Assembly: GCF_026000115.1 (NCBI RefSeq)
Contig: NZ_AP026867.1
Span: 6,053,001-6,117,000, forward strand
Direction of reading: 5' to 3'
DNA length: 64,000 nucleotides
Source: Aureispira anguillae
GTDB taxonomy: Bacteria; Bacteroidota; Bacteroidia; Chitinophagales; Saprospiraceae
The notes beneath the pieces were generated by a model, which was given only the letters and a program-made list of their open reading frames with translations, was not told where the DNA came from and ran no database searches. Both the position numbers and the translations under genes were made by a program. This document shows, in pieces, positions 53,801-61,610 of this stretch (position 1 is its first letter; every line of letters starts with the position of its first letter).

Positions 53801-54214
53801 TTTGAGCGTTAGGTTATCCCACATGTCTTTGTACATCATTACAGTCTCTTTACATTCTCTATTATAATCATCAACAGAGATCTTTTTGCCAATATCCTCT
53901 TTGGTAATACCTAGTTTTTTTTCAACAGCAAGCTCTATTGGCAATCCATGGGTATCCCAACCCGCTTTGCGGCGAACAAGTTTACCTTTCATGGTTTGAA
54001 AACGGCAGAAGGTATCTTTTACCGAGCGAGCCAATACGTGATGAATGCCAGGTTTGCCATTGGCAGAAGGTGGACCTTCAAAAAATACAAAGTTGGGACA
54101 GCCTTCACGCTCTGCCATACTTTTTTCAAAGACGTTGTTTTCCTTCCAATACTCCAACATCTGTTGGTCTATTCCTGGGAGGTCTAGTTGTTTAAACTCT
54201 TGATACTTACTCAC
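50834..54214 (-). CDS. ileS: Isoleucyl-tRNA synthetase
   Basis: The 1126-residue class I synthetase charges tRNA-Ile. The N-terminal signature reads P-P-S-A-N-G-K-P-G56-I-H58-H59, where most class I enzymes have H-x-G-H, so first His and Gly are swapped to GxHH. The second signature K666-M-S-K-S is intact, followed by K-G-N. The editing domain has T-T-P-W-T-L-P-S-N-T-A. The length of >1100 residues fits the longer IleRS type. A terminator-like hairpin lies 54 bp upstream of the start, which may attenuate expression. The gene is single. GxHH variants have been linked with mupirocin hyper-resistance in some Bacillota IleRS; here that is inference. Confidence 0.95.
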   Translation of the reverse strand: MSKYQEFKQLDLPGIDQQMLEYWKENNVFEKSMAEREGCPNFVFFEGPPSANGKPGIHHVLARSVKDTFCRFQTMKGKLVRRKAGWDTHGLPIELAVEKKLGITKEDIGKKISVDDYNRECKETVMMYKDMWDNLTLKMGYWVDMSDPYITYENNYIESVWWLLQKLYKDDLIYKGYTIQPYSPAAGTGLSSHELNQPGCYKDVSDTTVVAQFKAKTNALLPEGAYFIAWTTTPWTLPSNTALCVGPKITYVLVETYNQYTGQKMHIVLAKDLVGKQLSGKYTPENEDLNLANYTFGDKKIPYAIRQEFVGKDLVGIEYEQLLPYALPHETPEKAFRVIAGNFVTTADGTGIVHIAPTFGADDAFVAKEAGVPPMLVMNEQEDLVPLVDLQGKFRPEMGEFAGLYVKNEYYNAGEAPEKSVDVQLAIKLKTENKAFKVEKYKHSYPHCWRTDKPVLYYPLDSWFVKATAKKERMSELNKTINWKPKATGEKRFGGWLENLQDWNLSRSRYWGIPLPIWRTADGNEEVCIGSLEELQVAIDAANAQLGLQQTMPKDLHRPYIDDVVLVSSTGEKMIRETDLIDVWFDSGSMPYAQWHYPFENKELIDNALQGKTGEVSYPADFIAEGVDQTRGWFYTLHAIATMCFDSVAYKNVVSNGLVLDKNGLKMSKSKGNAVEPFETLSKYGADATRWYMLTNAQPWDNLKFDEAGLDETRRKLFGTLYNTYNFFATYANVDHYDGTNLAGFQYGNEVPLAQRAEIDRWIISLLNSLVKEVDADFASYEPTNAGRKIADFVDRHLSNWYVRLCRRRFWKGEKNEDKLAAYQTLYYCLATLSKLMAPIAPFFSDWLYQNLNTVTKNEPHISVHLAFFPSANEAAIDKDLEQRMSYAQRITSLVLSLRKKEAIRVRQPLQKILLPVLSQAFQQQVEAVEDLILSELNVKEFEYVSDASGIIKKGIKPNFKTLGKRLGKNMKAGKAAIDAFTQADIAQLEKAGVYTLDLNGEAFELSLEDVNITSEDIEGWMVASDAEITVALDVMLTPELKAEGMARELVNRIQNLRKDKDFEVTDRIVLTLQNHTALNDAIAHFKDYICAEVLATELNLVEVLTTGDEVELIDDINLKMQVVKS

Positions 54215-54260
54215 GATATTATTAATTTATATAACAGTCTATTTTTTAGAATAGCACAAA

Positions 54261-54302
54261 AATAAAAAAAAGCTCTAACAAATTTTATCTGTTAGAGCTT
54301 TT
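54261..54302 (-). terminator. Terminator-like hairpin in the ileS upstream region
   Basis: AAAAGCTCTAACA (54268-54280) pairs perfectly with TGTTAGAGCTTTT (54290-54302). On the minus strand eight T follow the stem. No gene ends here on that strand, and the ileS start is 54 bp downstream. It could end a small RNA or attenuate ileS. Confidence 0.75.
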
Positions 54303-55003
54303 CATTGATTGGTTGCATAGCAAATCATCTCCGACAGATAGGTACTGATGGAATAATAATAATGCTAATAATTATATTTTGATATTGGTAATTCATATTT
54401 CTAGTAATATACTCAAATGTAAAACTTTGCTATTAATAACACAAGAAAACTCCTTAAAAGTTCCAAAAATGCTACTATTTAAAGCAATAATATAAGTTGG
54501 AGCCATTAAATTTAAATAAAAATAATACTTGTTTTTTAGAAAAAAAAATTGTAGCTTAGCAGGGTCTAAGTGTAATTTTTTTATTTTTAATAGAAAATAA
54601 AGATTATTCATAAGGTAATGAAAGACCGTATAGTTGCATAAAGCCTATGACTTGGGCAGCTTTTTAAGGACGTAATGTTATATATGGGTAATAAAAACTT
54701 ATTAAGTAAAGTTATCTGTCACTAATGGTCGGCTTTTTATGATTAATTGACCAATGAATTATACGTTTTATAAGCTTGGGCTAATCCTTTTGTGATCTAT
54801 TCTTGATCATAAAATTTGATACTTGATTTTTGACATAACTAAACCATGAATTTCTAATAAAACATTGAACTCTTGAAGAGCTATCGAGCTGCCAGTATTT
54901 TTTATCCATTTGTATATTCTATAAAAGGAGGGCATAGTCTTGTCTAGAGACAACCGCTCTTGTTAAAAAATCTATTTTTTAGAAAGCACCAATCAACTAA
55001 CAG

Positions 55004-55019
55004 TACATTTTATAATGTA
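55004..55019 (+). promoter_or_regulatory. Operator-like palindrome ahead of the effector cluster
   Basis: TACATT-TTAT-AATGTA lies 52 bp upstream of the first cluster start, in promoter range. The regulator is unknown. Confidence 0.35.
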
Positions 55020-55070
55020 TTTCATGAATAGCAACAAAATTTAATTAACACCAATCAAAAACACTAAATT

Positions 55071-56054
55071 ATGGCAATGGAATTGAAAGATTTATCAAGC
55101 AAAACAGATTTGTTAGCTAAAGGCTTAGGCATTGACTCTGGTAATGTAAAATTATTATTAGAATTATTGCAAAGCAAGAAAATAACTAAACCAGAATTAA
55201 AATTTAAGGCTGAAAACTCAAAATTAAAAGTAGCGGGGAAAAAGCCGTTTGTTTATGTTGAGGAAGAGAAAGGGAGTTTCTTTTTTCTTGGGCTGGATTT
55301 TCCTATGATGAAAAAGCACATAGAGCCTAAATTAAAAGCAGCAGAGAAGGCCTTAGCTAAAGCAAAAGAATCAGAAAAAGAAGGTTTAGAGGCTCAAAAA
55401 GTATTTTTTGAAGCATTGTTTGATCGAGTAAAGAAGAAAAAATTGGTTGCTACTTCTGGTAAAATAGCCGTAAAGGAGGTGGATGCTGAAACTAAAGAAT
55501 GCTTTATGACCTTAGAAGGTAAGGTAGAGGGGGATCAGAAGTCTTCTTTAGGAGAAATTCTAAAAACGGTAAATTTTGCCGCTAAAAACGGCGAAATACT
55601 GCGTTTGTTTGATCCTACCGCTAGCGGAGCTTCTGATACTGCCACTTCAACTACTGGTGAAGAAAATGAGGTAGATAATAAAGAAAAAGAGGCTAAGAAA
55701 GAGAAACGAGCAGCTCAATTAACTAAAATGCAAGAAGGCATCGCTAAGATGGATGGGGCTAAAGATAAAGTTTCAAAGGATAAACTAGATGCAAATATTG
55801 CCAAATATGAAGCTGCCTTAACTAAATTAATTGAGGAGGCCAAAAAGGATGGCATTGTAGACGATGATGAGCAGGCTAATATTGATAATTTAGAAGCTGC
55901 TTTAAATGCATTAAAAGAAGCAGTTGCTCAACAATCTGGTCAGTCGGATAGCGCCGCAAAAAAAATGACTCCAGAGCGTCGAGCTAAGATTAAAGAAAAT
56001 ATGTCCAAGATCAATGCTAGACTAGAAGCTATTACCAAAAAACTAGGACTGTAG
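55071..56054 (+). CDS. Cluster protein 1: unknown, with EF-hand-like helical C-terminal module
   Basis: The 327 residues have no signal peptide and no known family. Residues 50-175 are an alpha/beta region (K-K-P-F-V-Y-V, then F-F-F-L-G-L-D-F and a Lys/Glu-rich helix 83-110, then L-V-A-T-S-G-K-I). A linker of Ser/Thr/Glu (182-205) leads to a helical part in which K-K-D-G-I-V-D-D-D-E-Q (258-268) repeats the EF-hand-like loop of the two proteases downstream. It is first in a five-gene cluster, 31 bp before the metalloprotease gene. An adaptor, carrier or non-enzymatic effector is possible. The middle region vaguely resembles the N-terminus of the RasGAP protein (unproven). Confidence 0.65.
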   Translation: MAMELKDLSSKTDLLAKGLGIDSGNVKLLLELLQSKKITKPELKFKAENSKLKVAGKKPFVYVEEEKGSFFFLGLDFPMMKKHIEPKLKAAEKALAKAKESEKEGLEAQKVFFEALFDRVKKKKLVATSGKIAVKEVDAETKECFMTLEGKVEGDQKSSLGEILKTVNFAAKNGEILRLFDPTASGASDTATSTTGEENEVDNKEKEAKKEKRAAQLTKMQEGIAKMDGAKDKVSKDKLDANIAKYEAALTKLIEEAKKDGIVDDDEQANIDNLEAALNALKEAVAQQSGQSDSAAKKMTPERRAKIKENMSKINARLEAITKKLGL

Positions 56055-56085
56055 TTATTCCCTAACCTCATTTAAAAATAAAATT

Positions 56086-57024
56086 ATGGCGGACAAATTA
56101 GAAAAGATAGTAAGACTAGAGGAGAATATTATAGCAATGGAGAAGGAGATCTTGAAGTATCAAGAAATGTTTGAGGCAGATGGAGTTATCACAAAAGAAG
56201 AACAGGGGCAATTAGATGCTATGTTTAGCACTATTAATGCCGTTGTCAAAGAGTTATTTAGACGAAAGGCTGCATTGCCTCCAGAGATTACTAGAAGCGT
56301 GTTTATGGCGGGAACTTATGAGAAAAAAAACTATGCTCCTCCAACCAAATTAGGTCTTTTTGATGTTAGCTTGAATCCGAAAAATGGTCGATTAGAAATA
56401 CTATCTAAACTAAATTTTAATTTTATTGATGGTGCTGCTGCTGATTTTGCAGGAAAAAAAGGAGAATCTAATGTTTGGAGTGATAAGGAGAAAAAAGAGT
56501 GGAGAAAGGCTTATATCGCTTTAATTGAAGGGCGTTGGGGAGGAAAATATCATTTTATACATCCAGATATGAATAATGTTACGGTTTATGTTGATGTAGA
56601 AATAGAACATGCTGATGCTGGATGGCATTATGATTTACAAGTAAAAAAGATTCCCAAGGGGGAGTTTGAACAGAGTGCAGTTTCTATACATGATGCTAAT
56701 CCTTCTACAGATGAAATGGTTGCAACTTTAGATTCTAATGACTTAAAATTTGTAACTAAAGATGCAAGTGTTAAGGACAAACAAAAAGGTGCCGTTCATG
56801 AATATGGGCATATGATTGGTCTAGACGATGAATATGTAGATAGTGATCCTGGTACTATTTGGCATGAAACCTTGGTACGTGATGCGCTTGGAACCGTTCT
56901 AGTAGAGGGCAATTTTAAAGATGTTATGTCAGTAGGAAACCAGATTGAAAAGCAGCATTATGTGACTTTTTTGCAAGCACTAAAAGATGTAACAGGGTTA
57001 AAGAAATGGCAGTTTAAAAAATAA
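56086..57024 (+). CDS. Cluster protein 2: zinc metalloprotease effector candidate
   Basis: This 312-residue protein has no signal peptide. Residues 1-46 are a helix-loop-helix with loop M-F-E-A-D-G-V-I-T-K-E-E-Q and Q-L-D-A-M, aligning residue by residue without gaps with the start of the calpain-like protein at 57702. The catalytic region has H238-E-Y-G-H242-M-I-G-L-D-D-E-Y, the H-E-x-x-H-x-x-G-x-x-D zinc motif of snapalysin-like metzincins, where the third ligand is Asp248. A preceding beta-rich part contains W-S-D-K-E-K-K-E-W and W-G-G-K-Y. A lipoprotein gene starts 6 bp after its stop. A delivered protease toxin with its immunity lipoprotein is the favoured reading (inference). Confidence 0.75.
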   Translation: MADKLEKIVRLEENIIAMEKEILKYQEMFEADGVITKEEQGQLDAMFSTINAVVKELFRRKAALPPEITRSVFMAGTYEKKNYAPPTKLGLFDVSLNPKNGRLEILSKLNFNFIDGAAADFAGKKGESNVWSDKEKKEWRKAYIALIEGRWGGKYHFIHPDMNNVTVYVDVEIEHADAGWHYDLQVKKIPKGEFEQSAVSIHDANPSTDEMVATLDSNDLKFVTKDASVKDKQKGAVHEYGHMIGLDDEYVDSDPGTIWHETLVRDALGTVLVEGNFKDVMSVGNQIEKQHYVTFLQALKDVTGLKKWQFKK

Positions 57025-57030
57025 GAAGAT

Positions 57031-57591
57031 ATGATGAACTTATTGTATCTATTATCACTACTGTTATTGTGTTCATGTGCTAATAATCAATCGGATTATA
57101 CGGATGCTTCTGTTGAGGTTCGCACTCTTTCTCAGACAAGCAGTGATACCTTACCTAAAATTGATTCACAAACGTGTTTTAATGATATTCATATTATAGT
57201 TGATGATTCTTTTTTGCTTTACATGGCTTCTGTTGCAATTGATTCTGTATTGATGCAGGCTCATTCTGGTAATCGTCGCATAGCAATTACAGATGATGGC
57301 AAATATTACTATAGTAGAAATAAGGGCAATATTACTGATTTGAGCAACTATTTTAATCAAGATCTTGCTTTATACAAAACGTTATCGGAGCAAGAATTAG
57401 GACGATTAAAAAAAATGCTCAAAAAGCAAGATTTTACTAGCGTTGATAAAACTAGGGAACAGAGGCTGTATAAGGGAGGATACAAGAGTTATTTGCATCT
57501 TAATATGAATGGTTCCGTTTCATGTGCAATCTTTGAACCAAGAGATTCTACCCTTATAGAGATTGAGAATTTATTAAATGAACTTCAATAA
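57031..57591 (+). CDS. Cluster protein 3: lipoprotein, candidate immunity protein for the metalloprotease
   Basis: The 186-residue product has a lipoprotein signal ending L-C-S-Cys16 and a polar mature part with no known domain. It starts 6 bp after the metalloprotease gene, mirroring the second protease-lipoprotein pair downstream. Periplasmic lipoproteins that inhibit a neighbour's delivered protease are typical of effector-immunity pairs. Inhibition is inferred from the context only. Confidence 0.65.
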   Translation: MMNLLYLLSLLLLCSCANNQSDYTDASVEVRTLSQTSSDTLPKIDSQTCFNDIHIIVDDSFLLYMASVAIDSVLMQAHSGNRRIAITDDGKYYYSRNKGNITDLSNYFNQDLALYKTLSEQELGRLKKMLKKQDFTSVDKTREQRLYKGGYKSYLHLNMNGSVSCAIFEPRDSTLIEIENLLNELQ

Positions 57592-57701
57592 TAGATGAAT
57601 TAAAGGAGGCAAGGCAATGTGTTTTTGAAGTGTCTCCAATCTATTTAATGAATAAAATATTGAGGAGGTTTAACAAGACCAAACCAATTAAAAATAATAT
57701 T

Positions 57702-58772
57702 ATGGCAACTCAAAATGAAAAAATACAAAAGCTTGAAGATGAATTAAAAAGCTTAAAAGATACTTTGGTGAAGTATGGAGACATGTTTAATGCGGACGGT
57801 GATATTGATACAGACGAGCAAAAGCAATTGGATGCTATGCAAGCGGTTATTAAGAAGGCTGAGGCTAAGCTGGCTGAAATTAAAGATAAAGCAAAAGCTG
57901 GAAGGGGGAATGATGCTCCAAATCCTGCAATAGAGGGAGATGACAAGAAAAAAGGTTATGTTTATAAGGATGTAACAAAACAGAAGTTAAACCAGATTAT
58001 CAATGTATTTACCAAAGGAAAAGACGATAAAACGGATGTGCATTGGAATGATGTTGGACAGGGGGCAATTGGCGATTGCTATTTTATGTCAGCAATAGGT
58101 GCTGTTGCTAAGGCTAATCCTGCAGCATTAAAAAAATTAATTAAAGGACCCGATTCTAATGGTAATTATGAGGTTACTATGTATATTGATGGGTCTTATT
58201 TTAGTTCTAGAAAGGCTAAAACTGTTAAAATTACGCCTGAGTTTTTGGTTGATAAAAATGGAAATCCTTTATATGCACAGGATGGAGATACTGAATTATG
58301 GGTAATGTTACTTGAAAAAGCTTATGCTATTTTAAGAAAAGATGAAAAATATTGGGATTCAAGGGTTAGCAAGTTGTCTGATGGTTATAACAAACTAGAA
58401 GGCGGTTGGGGAGAAGAAGGAATTGAAGTATTGACAGGAAAAGAGGCAAAAACATTGTGGATTAAAAATTTATCAGATGATGAAATTAAATCTACTATAA
58501 CTGATGCCTTAAAAGATAAACGCCCTATCACTACAGGGACAATTCCTGGTCCAGAGAAAGGAAAAAAAGCTGATAAAAAACAAATAGCGGCTCAAGGGTT
58601 GAATATTGTTTTGTCACATGAGTATTTTGTTTTGTCTTTTGATGGTTCTAAAATAACTTTACAGAATCCTTGGAATGCTGAACAAGTAGATGGCGATGGT
58701 AGAGGAGATATCACTTTAGATTTTGCGGATTATAAGAAGTATTATAGAAATATTTGTGTTCAAGAAAAGTAA
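57702..58772 (+). CDS. Cluster protein 4: calpain-like cysteine protease effector candidate
   Basis: I start at ATG 57702 (356 residues) rather than the in-frame ATG at 57630, because from here the N-terminus aligns from residue 1 with that of the metalloprotease. The shared module (1-46) contains M-F-N-A-D-G-D-I-D-T-D-E-Q and Q-L-D-A-M, an EF-hand-like loop lacking its first Asp. The peptidase C2 (calpain) core follows: G-Q-G-A-I-G-D-Cys126-Y-F-M-S-A-I, then S-His306-E-Y-F-V-L, then Q-Asn322-P-W-N. All three catalytic residues are present. No signal peptide is seen. A second lipoprotein gene follows after 6 bp. Confidence 0.88.
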   Translation: MATQNEKIQKLEDELKSLKDTLVKYGDMFNADGDIDTDEQKQLDAMQAVIKKAEAKLAEIKDKAKAGRGNDAPNPAIEGDDKKKGYVYKDVTKQKLNQIINVFTKGKDDKTDVHWNDVGQGAIGDCYFMSAIGAVAKANPAALKKLIKGPDSNGNYEVTMYIDGSYFSSRKAKTVKITPEFLVDKNGNPLYAQDGDTELWVMLLEKAYAILRKDEKYWDSRVSKLSDGYNKLEGGWGEEGIEVLTGKEAKTLWIKNLSDDEIKSTITDALKDKRPITTGTIPGPEKGKKADKKQIAAQGLNIVLSHEYFVLSFDGSKITLQNPWNAEQVDGDGRGDITLDFADYKKYYRNICVQEK

Positions 58773-58778
58773 TAATCT

Positions 58779-59393
58779 ATGAGAATATTAAATTATTTTA
58801 TTGTAATGATTTTTTTTATTTCTTGTAATGCCCAAATAAACAAAAACAATTTAGATATGGATTCAGAAACATATAATTTTACAGAAGGGACTGTTGGAAT
58901 GGTTGGTGAACATAAAGTGATGTTTTCAAACATAATGATACAGGATTATACCTTGGAGGATGGAACAGCAAAGGAGGGACCAGCTGCTAGCTTATCGTTG
59001 CCTAATAGCAAGGAGTGGTTAACTGTTGGTGCTGGTTGTACTTTTGAGTTGGATGGTGTAAGGTATGAAATAGTACAAGTTTTGGAAGGAACTCCCTTTG
59101 GTAGTGTTGAAATTCAAGTGTATTCGGAAATATATGACTTTACAGAGGGAACCGTTGGTATGATAGGCAAGCATAAAGTGATGTTTTCAAATATAATGAT
59201 TCAAGATTATACCTTGGAGGATGGAACGAAAAAAGAAGGACCAGCTGCTAGTTTATCATTACCTAATAATAAAGAATGGTTTACAGCTGGAACTGGCTAT
59301 GCTTTTGTTCTAGATGGAGGAAAATATGAGGTGGTAGAAGTGTTGGAAGGGAGTCCTTTTGGGAGTGTTAAGGTAAAAATGATCAGTAATTAA
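58779..59393 (+). CDS. Cluster protein 5: two-repeat lipoprotein, candidate immunity protein for the calpain-like protease
   Basis: This 204-residue protein has a lipoprotein-type signal (F-I-S-Cys16). The mature part is two tandem copies of one domain of about 87 residues (32-118 and 119-204), starting Y-[ND]-F-T-E-G-T-V-G-M and sharing H-K-V-M-F-S-N-I-M-I-Q-D-Y, G-P-A-A-S-L-S-L-P and L-E-G-[TS]-P-F-G-S-V. The copies are very similar, so the duplication is recent. No known family. It starts 6 bp after the calpain-like gene, so an inhibitor role is proposed from position only. Confidence 0.65.
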   Translation: MRILNYFIVMIFFISCNAQINKNNLDMDSETYNFTEGTVGMVGEHKVMFSNIMIQDYTLEDGTAKEGPAASLSLPNSKEWLTVGAGCTFELDGVRYEIVQVLEGTPFGSVEIQVYSEIYDFTEGTVGMIGKHKVMFSNIMIQDYTLEDGTKKEGPAASLSLPNNKEWFTAGTGYAFVLDGGKYEVVEVLEGSPFGSVKVKMISN

Positions 59394-59419
59394 TAGATTT
59401 TTTTATTACGAACTAAAAG

Positions 59420-59455
59420 AGGAGATTGCTAAAATTTTGAGCAATCTCCTTTTTG
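59420..59455. terminator. Terminator after the effector cluster
   Basis: AGGAGATTGCT (59420-59430) pairs perfectly with AGCAATCTCCT (59440-59450), followed by TTTTT. It also lies at the end of the converging acyltransferase gene. Confidence 0.85.
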
Positions 59456-59459
59456 TTAT

Positions 59460-60752
59460 TTACACCACAGGAGCGGTATTAGCCTTAAAAGGGCTTCTTG
59501 GTTGCCATTCTTCTTTGGGATTTAAACTATCAAATACGAATTGTAAAACCTTGCTGGAAAGTGTGTTTCTGTGCTTAAAGAAACAGAGCATGTCTTGTGA
59601 TACAGCACCAACAGAGCTTTTTATTTCGAGAGCAGTGCGAGCAAAATCAATATTTTTAACTCCTCCTTCAATCGCCCTATTAACTAAATCGTACAAGATA
59701 TTAAGGTAAACTTGATGTTCTCTATTATAATTACCATCTACTCCTAAGAAATGGGCATCCATTTCATCGTAATTAAAAATGGCCGTGTAGAAAGCAACTA
59801 GATGATCATCAATGAAATAAGCCGTTAGCTTATAACGATCTCCTAGGCTTCTTTTTAGTTCAGTAAAATATTTAGGGTGCAATAAAAAGGCATTAAAACC
59901 AGCTCCATCTGCAATCATTTTGTACAGTTCATGGATACGTTCTTCATTGGCTTCAATTTCTTCTAAGTTTAACTCTTTTTTGATAATTGCGCTCCCTTTT
60001 TTGCGGGCACGTTTGGCTCTAACCCTATATTTAGAACTCATATCAGCCAAGTAATTTTCAAAAGATTCCCAATGAGGTCTAATGTTCATATACATACTAG
60101 GCTGCATTAAAAACGGATGATACGTTTCTTTCTGTAGTTGCTTTTTTAGTTGATCACAGGTTTCTACCTTATAGTCTTTTAAGAGATGAACGCTTATTTT
60201 GGTTTGTTCTTTGTCTAATATTGTTTGAACTAAATCTAACGAATCTTGAATGAGTACGGCTGCTTTAGTATCCTCCATTTTTTGGTTAAAATGAAAACCA
60301 TATTCGCCTGTTAGTAATAAATTGCCACAAATTAATAAGTTAAATTCAGCACGTTTGATAAACCACTTCTTTATAGCGTTGCTGAATGCTCTTATAATAC
60401 AGTTGGATTGGTTATTTTCTTCGTCTGTATTTTGTTGGAGACTTTCTTCTACATTCAAACGAAAAACTTGATGGTAAGCAATACCAATTGGATGGTCATT
60501 ATGATAAAAAATAACGTACTTAAAACTCATTTTTTTGGGCGGAAAATCTTCTAGTGTTTGCAAGTAGGCACTTTGCAAAAAAAGATTTTCTTTAGGGGCA
60601 ACAGCATCCCATGTATTTTGTATTTCCTTAATACTATCGCTTACTTGAATGGCGTAGCCTGTATTTTTTGGTAAGGGATAAACTTCTATTGGTTGTTGGT
60701 TAGAATTGATAAATTGTTTGCTGGCATTGTTAGAGGAAAACATATAGTACAT
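59460..60752 (-). CDS. Putative GNAT-fold N-acyltransferase (FemAB/BioF2-like)
   Basis: The 430 residues have no signal peptide. Two related halves can be seen. The later one has Y-R-V-R-A-K-R-A-R-K-K, H-E-L-Y-K-M-I-A-D-G, L-T-A-Y-F-I-D-D-H-L-V-A-F-Y and D-A-H-F-L-G-V-D, a layout found in predicted N-acyltransferases of the COG3146/BioF2-like group. The substrate is unknown; lipid, amino acid or peptide N-acylation are options. The gene stands alone, opposite the effector cluster. The family call is moderate. Confidence 0.6.
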   Translation of the reverse strand: MYYMFSSNNASKQFINSNQQPIEVYPLPKNTGYAIQVSDSIKEIQNTWDAVAPKENLFLQSAYLQTLEDFPPKKMSFKYVIFYHNDHPIGIAYHQVFRLNVEESLQQNTDEENNQSNCIIRAFSNAIKKWFIKRAEFNLLICGNLLLTGEYGFHFNQKMEDTKAAVLIQDSLDLVQTILDKEQTKISVHLLKDYKVETCDQLKKQLQKETYHPFLMQPSMYMNIRPHWESFENYLADMSSKYRVRAKRARKKGSAIIKKELNLEEIEANEERIHELYKMIADGAGFNAFLLHPKYFTELKRSLGDRYKLTAYFIDDHLVAFYTAIFNYDEMDAHFLGVDGNYNREHQVYLNILYDLVNRAIEGGVKNIDFARTALEIKSSVGAVSQDMLCFFKHRNTLSSKVLQFVFDSLNPKEEWQPRSPFKANTAPVV

Positions 60753-61020
60753 AATGGTTCTTTTGTTAGTGTACGTTTTTGAATATGAGCTATAGTTTTT
60801 GCTGTTTGATTATCAGTGTGTTAGTTGGATAGTCAGGAAACGTTAAACTATTAATTTTAGCACACCTAATAAACAGTAGATAGGGGGGCTATTGTTGTGA
60901 GTTCGTCAAAAAAAAAATGTTAAATTTCTTTTAAATTTGTTTGATGATTAAACTTTCATGGGCTTCATAAGTCAATAAAATAAACTCATTTGATCATAGC
61001 AGCTTATTAAAAACAGAAAA

Positions 61021-61593
61021 TTGTTAGGAGAGTCTAAGGATAACAAAGATACAGAAAAAAAAATCCTTTCGCAGTTAAGAACCCCTCAAAGCTTTGAGAA
61101 AGGATTTAGAAATTTGGTACAGAGCTACCAGGAACGCCTGTATTGGCACATTCGTCAAATGGTTAATGGACACAATGATGCAGATGAAGTTCTACAAAAT
61201 ACATTTATTAAAATATACAAAGGAATAAAAAATTTTAGAGGGGATTCTAAGTTGTATACTTGGTTGTATAGAATTGCAACGAATGAGTGTATTACCTTTT
61301 TGAAAAAGAAAAAAAAATATGCAACCATAGATTTAGATCATGAAGAAGGTGGGTTGGTCAATACTTTGCAGGCTGATAACTATTTTGATGGAGACAAGGC
61401 TACCTTATTGTTAAATCAGGCACTAAATTGTCTACCAGATAAGCAGCGGCAAGTTTTTGTATTGAGGTATTTTGATGAGCTAACTTATAAGGAAATGTCT
61501 GAATTATTGGAAACCTCAGTTGGTGGTCTAAAGGCTTCTTATCACCATGCTGTTAAGAAGATAGAATTATTTGTTAAAGAAAATCTTGATTAA
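61021..61593 (+). CDS. ECF-type RNA polymerase sigma factor
   Basis: The 190-residue sigma factor has region 2 (about 25-95: D-A-D-E-V-L-Q-N-T-F-I-K-I-Y, F-R-G-D-S-K-L-Y-T-W-L-Y-R-I-A-T-N-E-C) and region 4 (about 130-185: L-P-D-K-Q-R-Q-V-F-V-L-R-Y-F-D-E-L-T-Y-K-E-M-S). Start is TTG at 61021, as no earlier ATG fits and the next Met lies inside region 2. It leads a three-gene operon with a membrane protein and a Spy-like protein, a widespread Bacteroidota arrangement for envelope-stress sensing. Confidence 0.92.
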   Translation: MLGESKDNKDTEKKILSQLRTPQSFEKGFRNLVQSYQERLYWHIRQMVNGHNDADEVLQNTFIKIYKGIKNFRGDSKLYTWLYRIATNECITFLKKKKKYATIDLDHEEGGLVNTLQADNYFDGDKATLLLNQALNCLPDKQRQVFVLRYFDELTYKEMSELLETSVGGLKASYHHAVKKIELFVKENLD

Positions 61594-61610
61594 TATTAAG
61601 TCCAAATAAT

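Larger units (their letters stand above)
54215..55070. other. Intergenic region between ileS and the effector cluster
   Basis: This 856-bp AT-rich gap holds the hairpin at 54261-54302 and a palindrome at 55004-55019. CACCAATCAA occurs twice (54987-54996 and 55049-55058), 62 bp apart, just before the first cluster gene. A 72-codon minus-strand frame (54393-54611) is low-complexity and not called. Confidence 0.55.

Noticed and set aside
54393-54611. Minus-strand frame of 72 codons upstream of ileS
   Set aside because: Low-complexity, Leu/Lys/Phe/Asn-rich translation of AT-rich DNA with no family match. It is kept only as possible RNA source for the hairpin.
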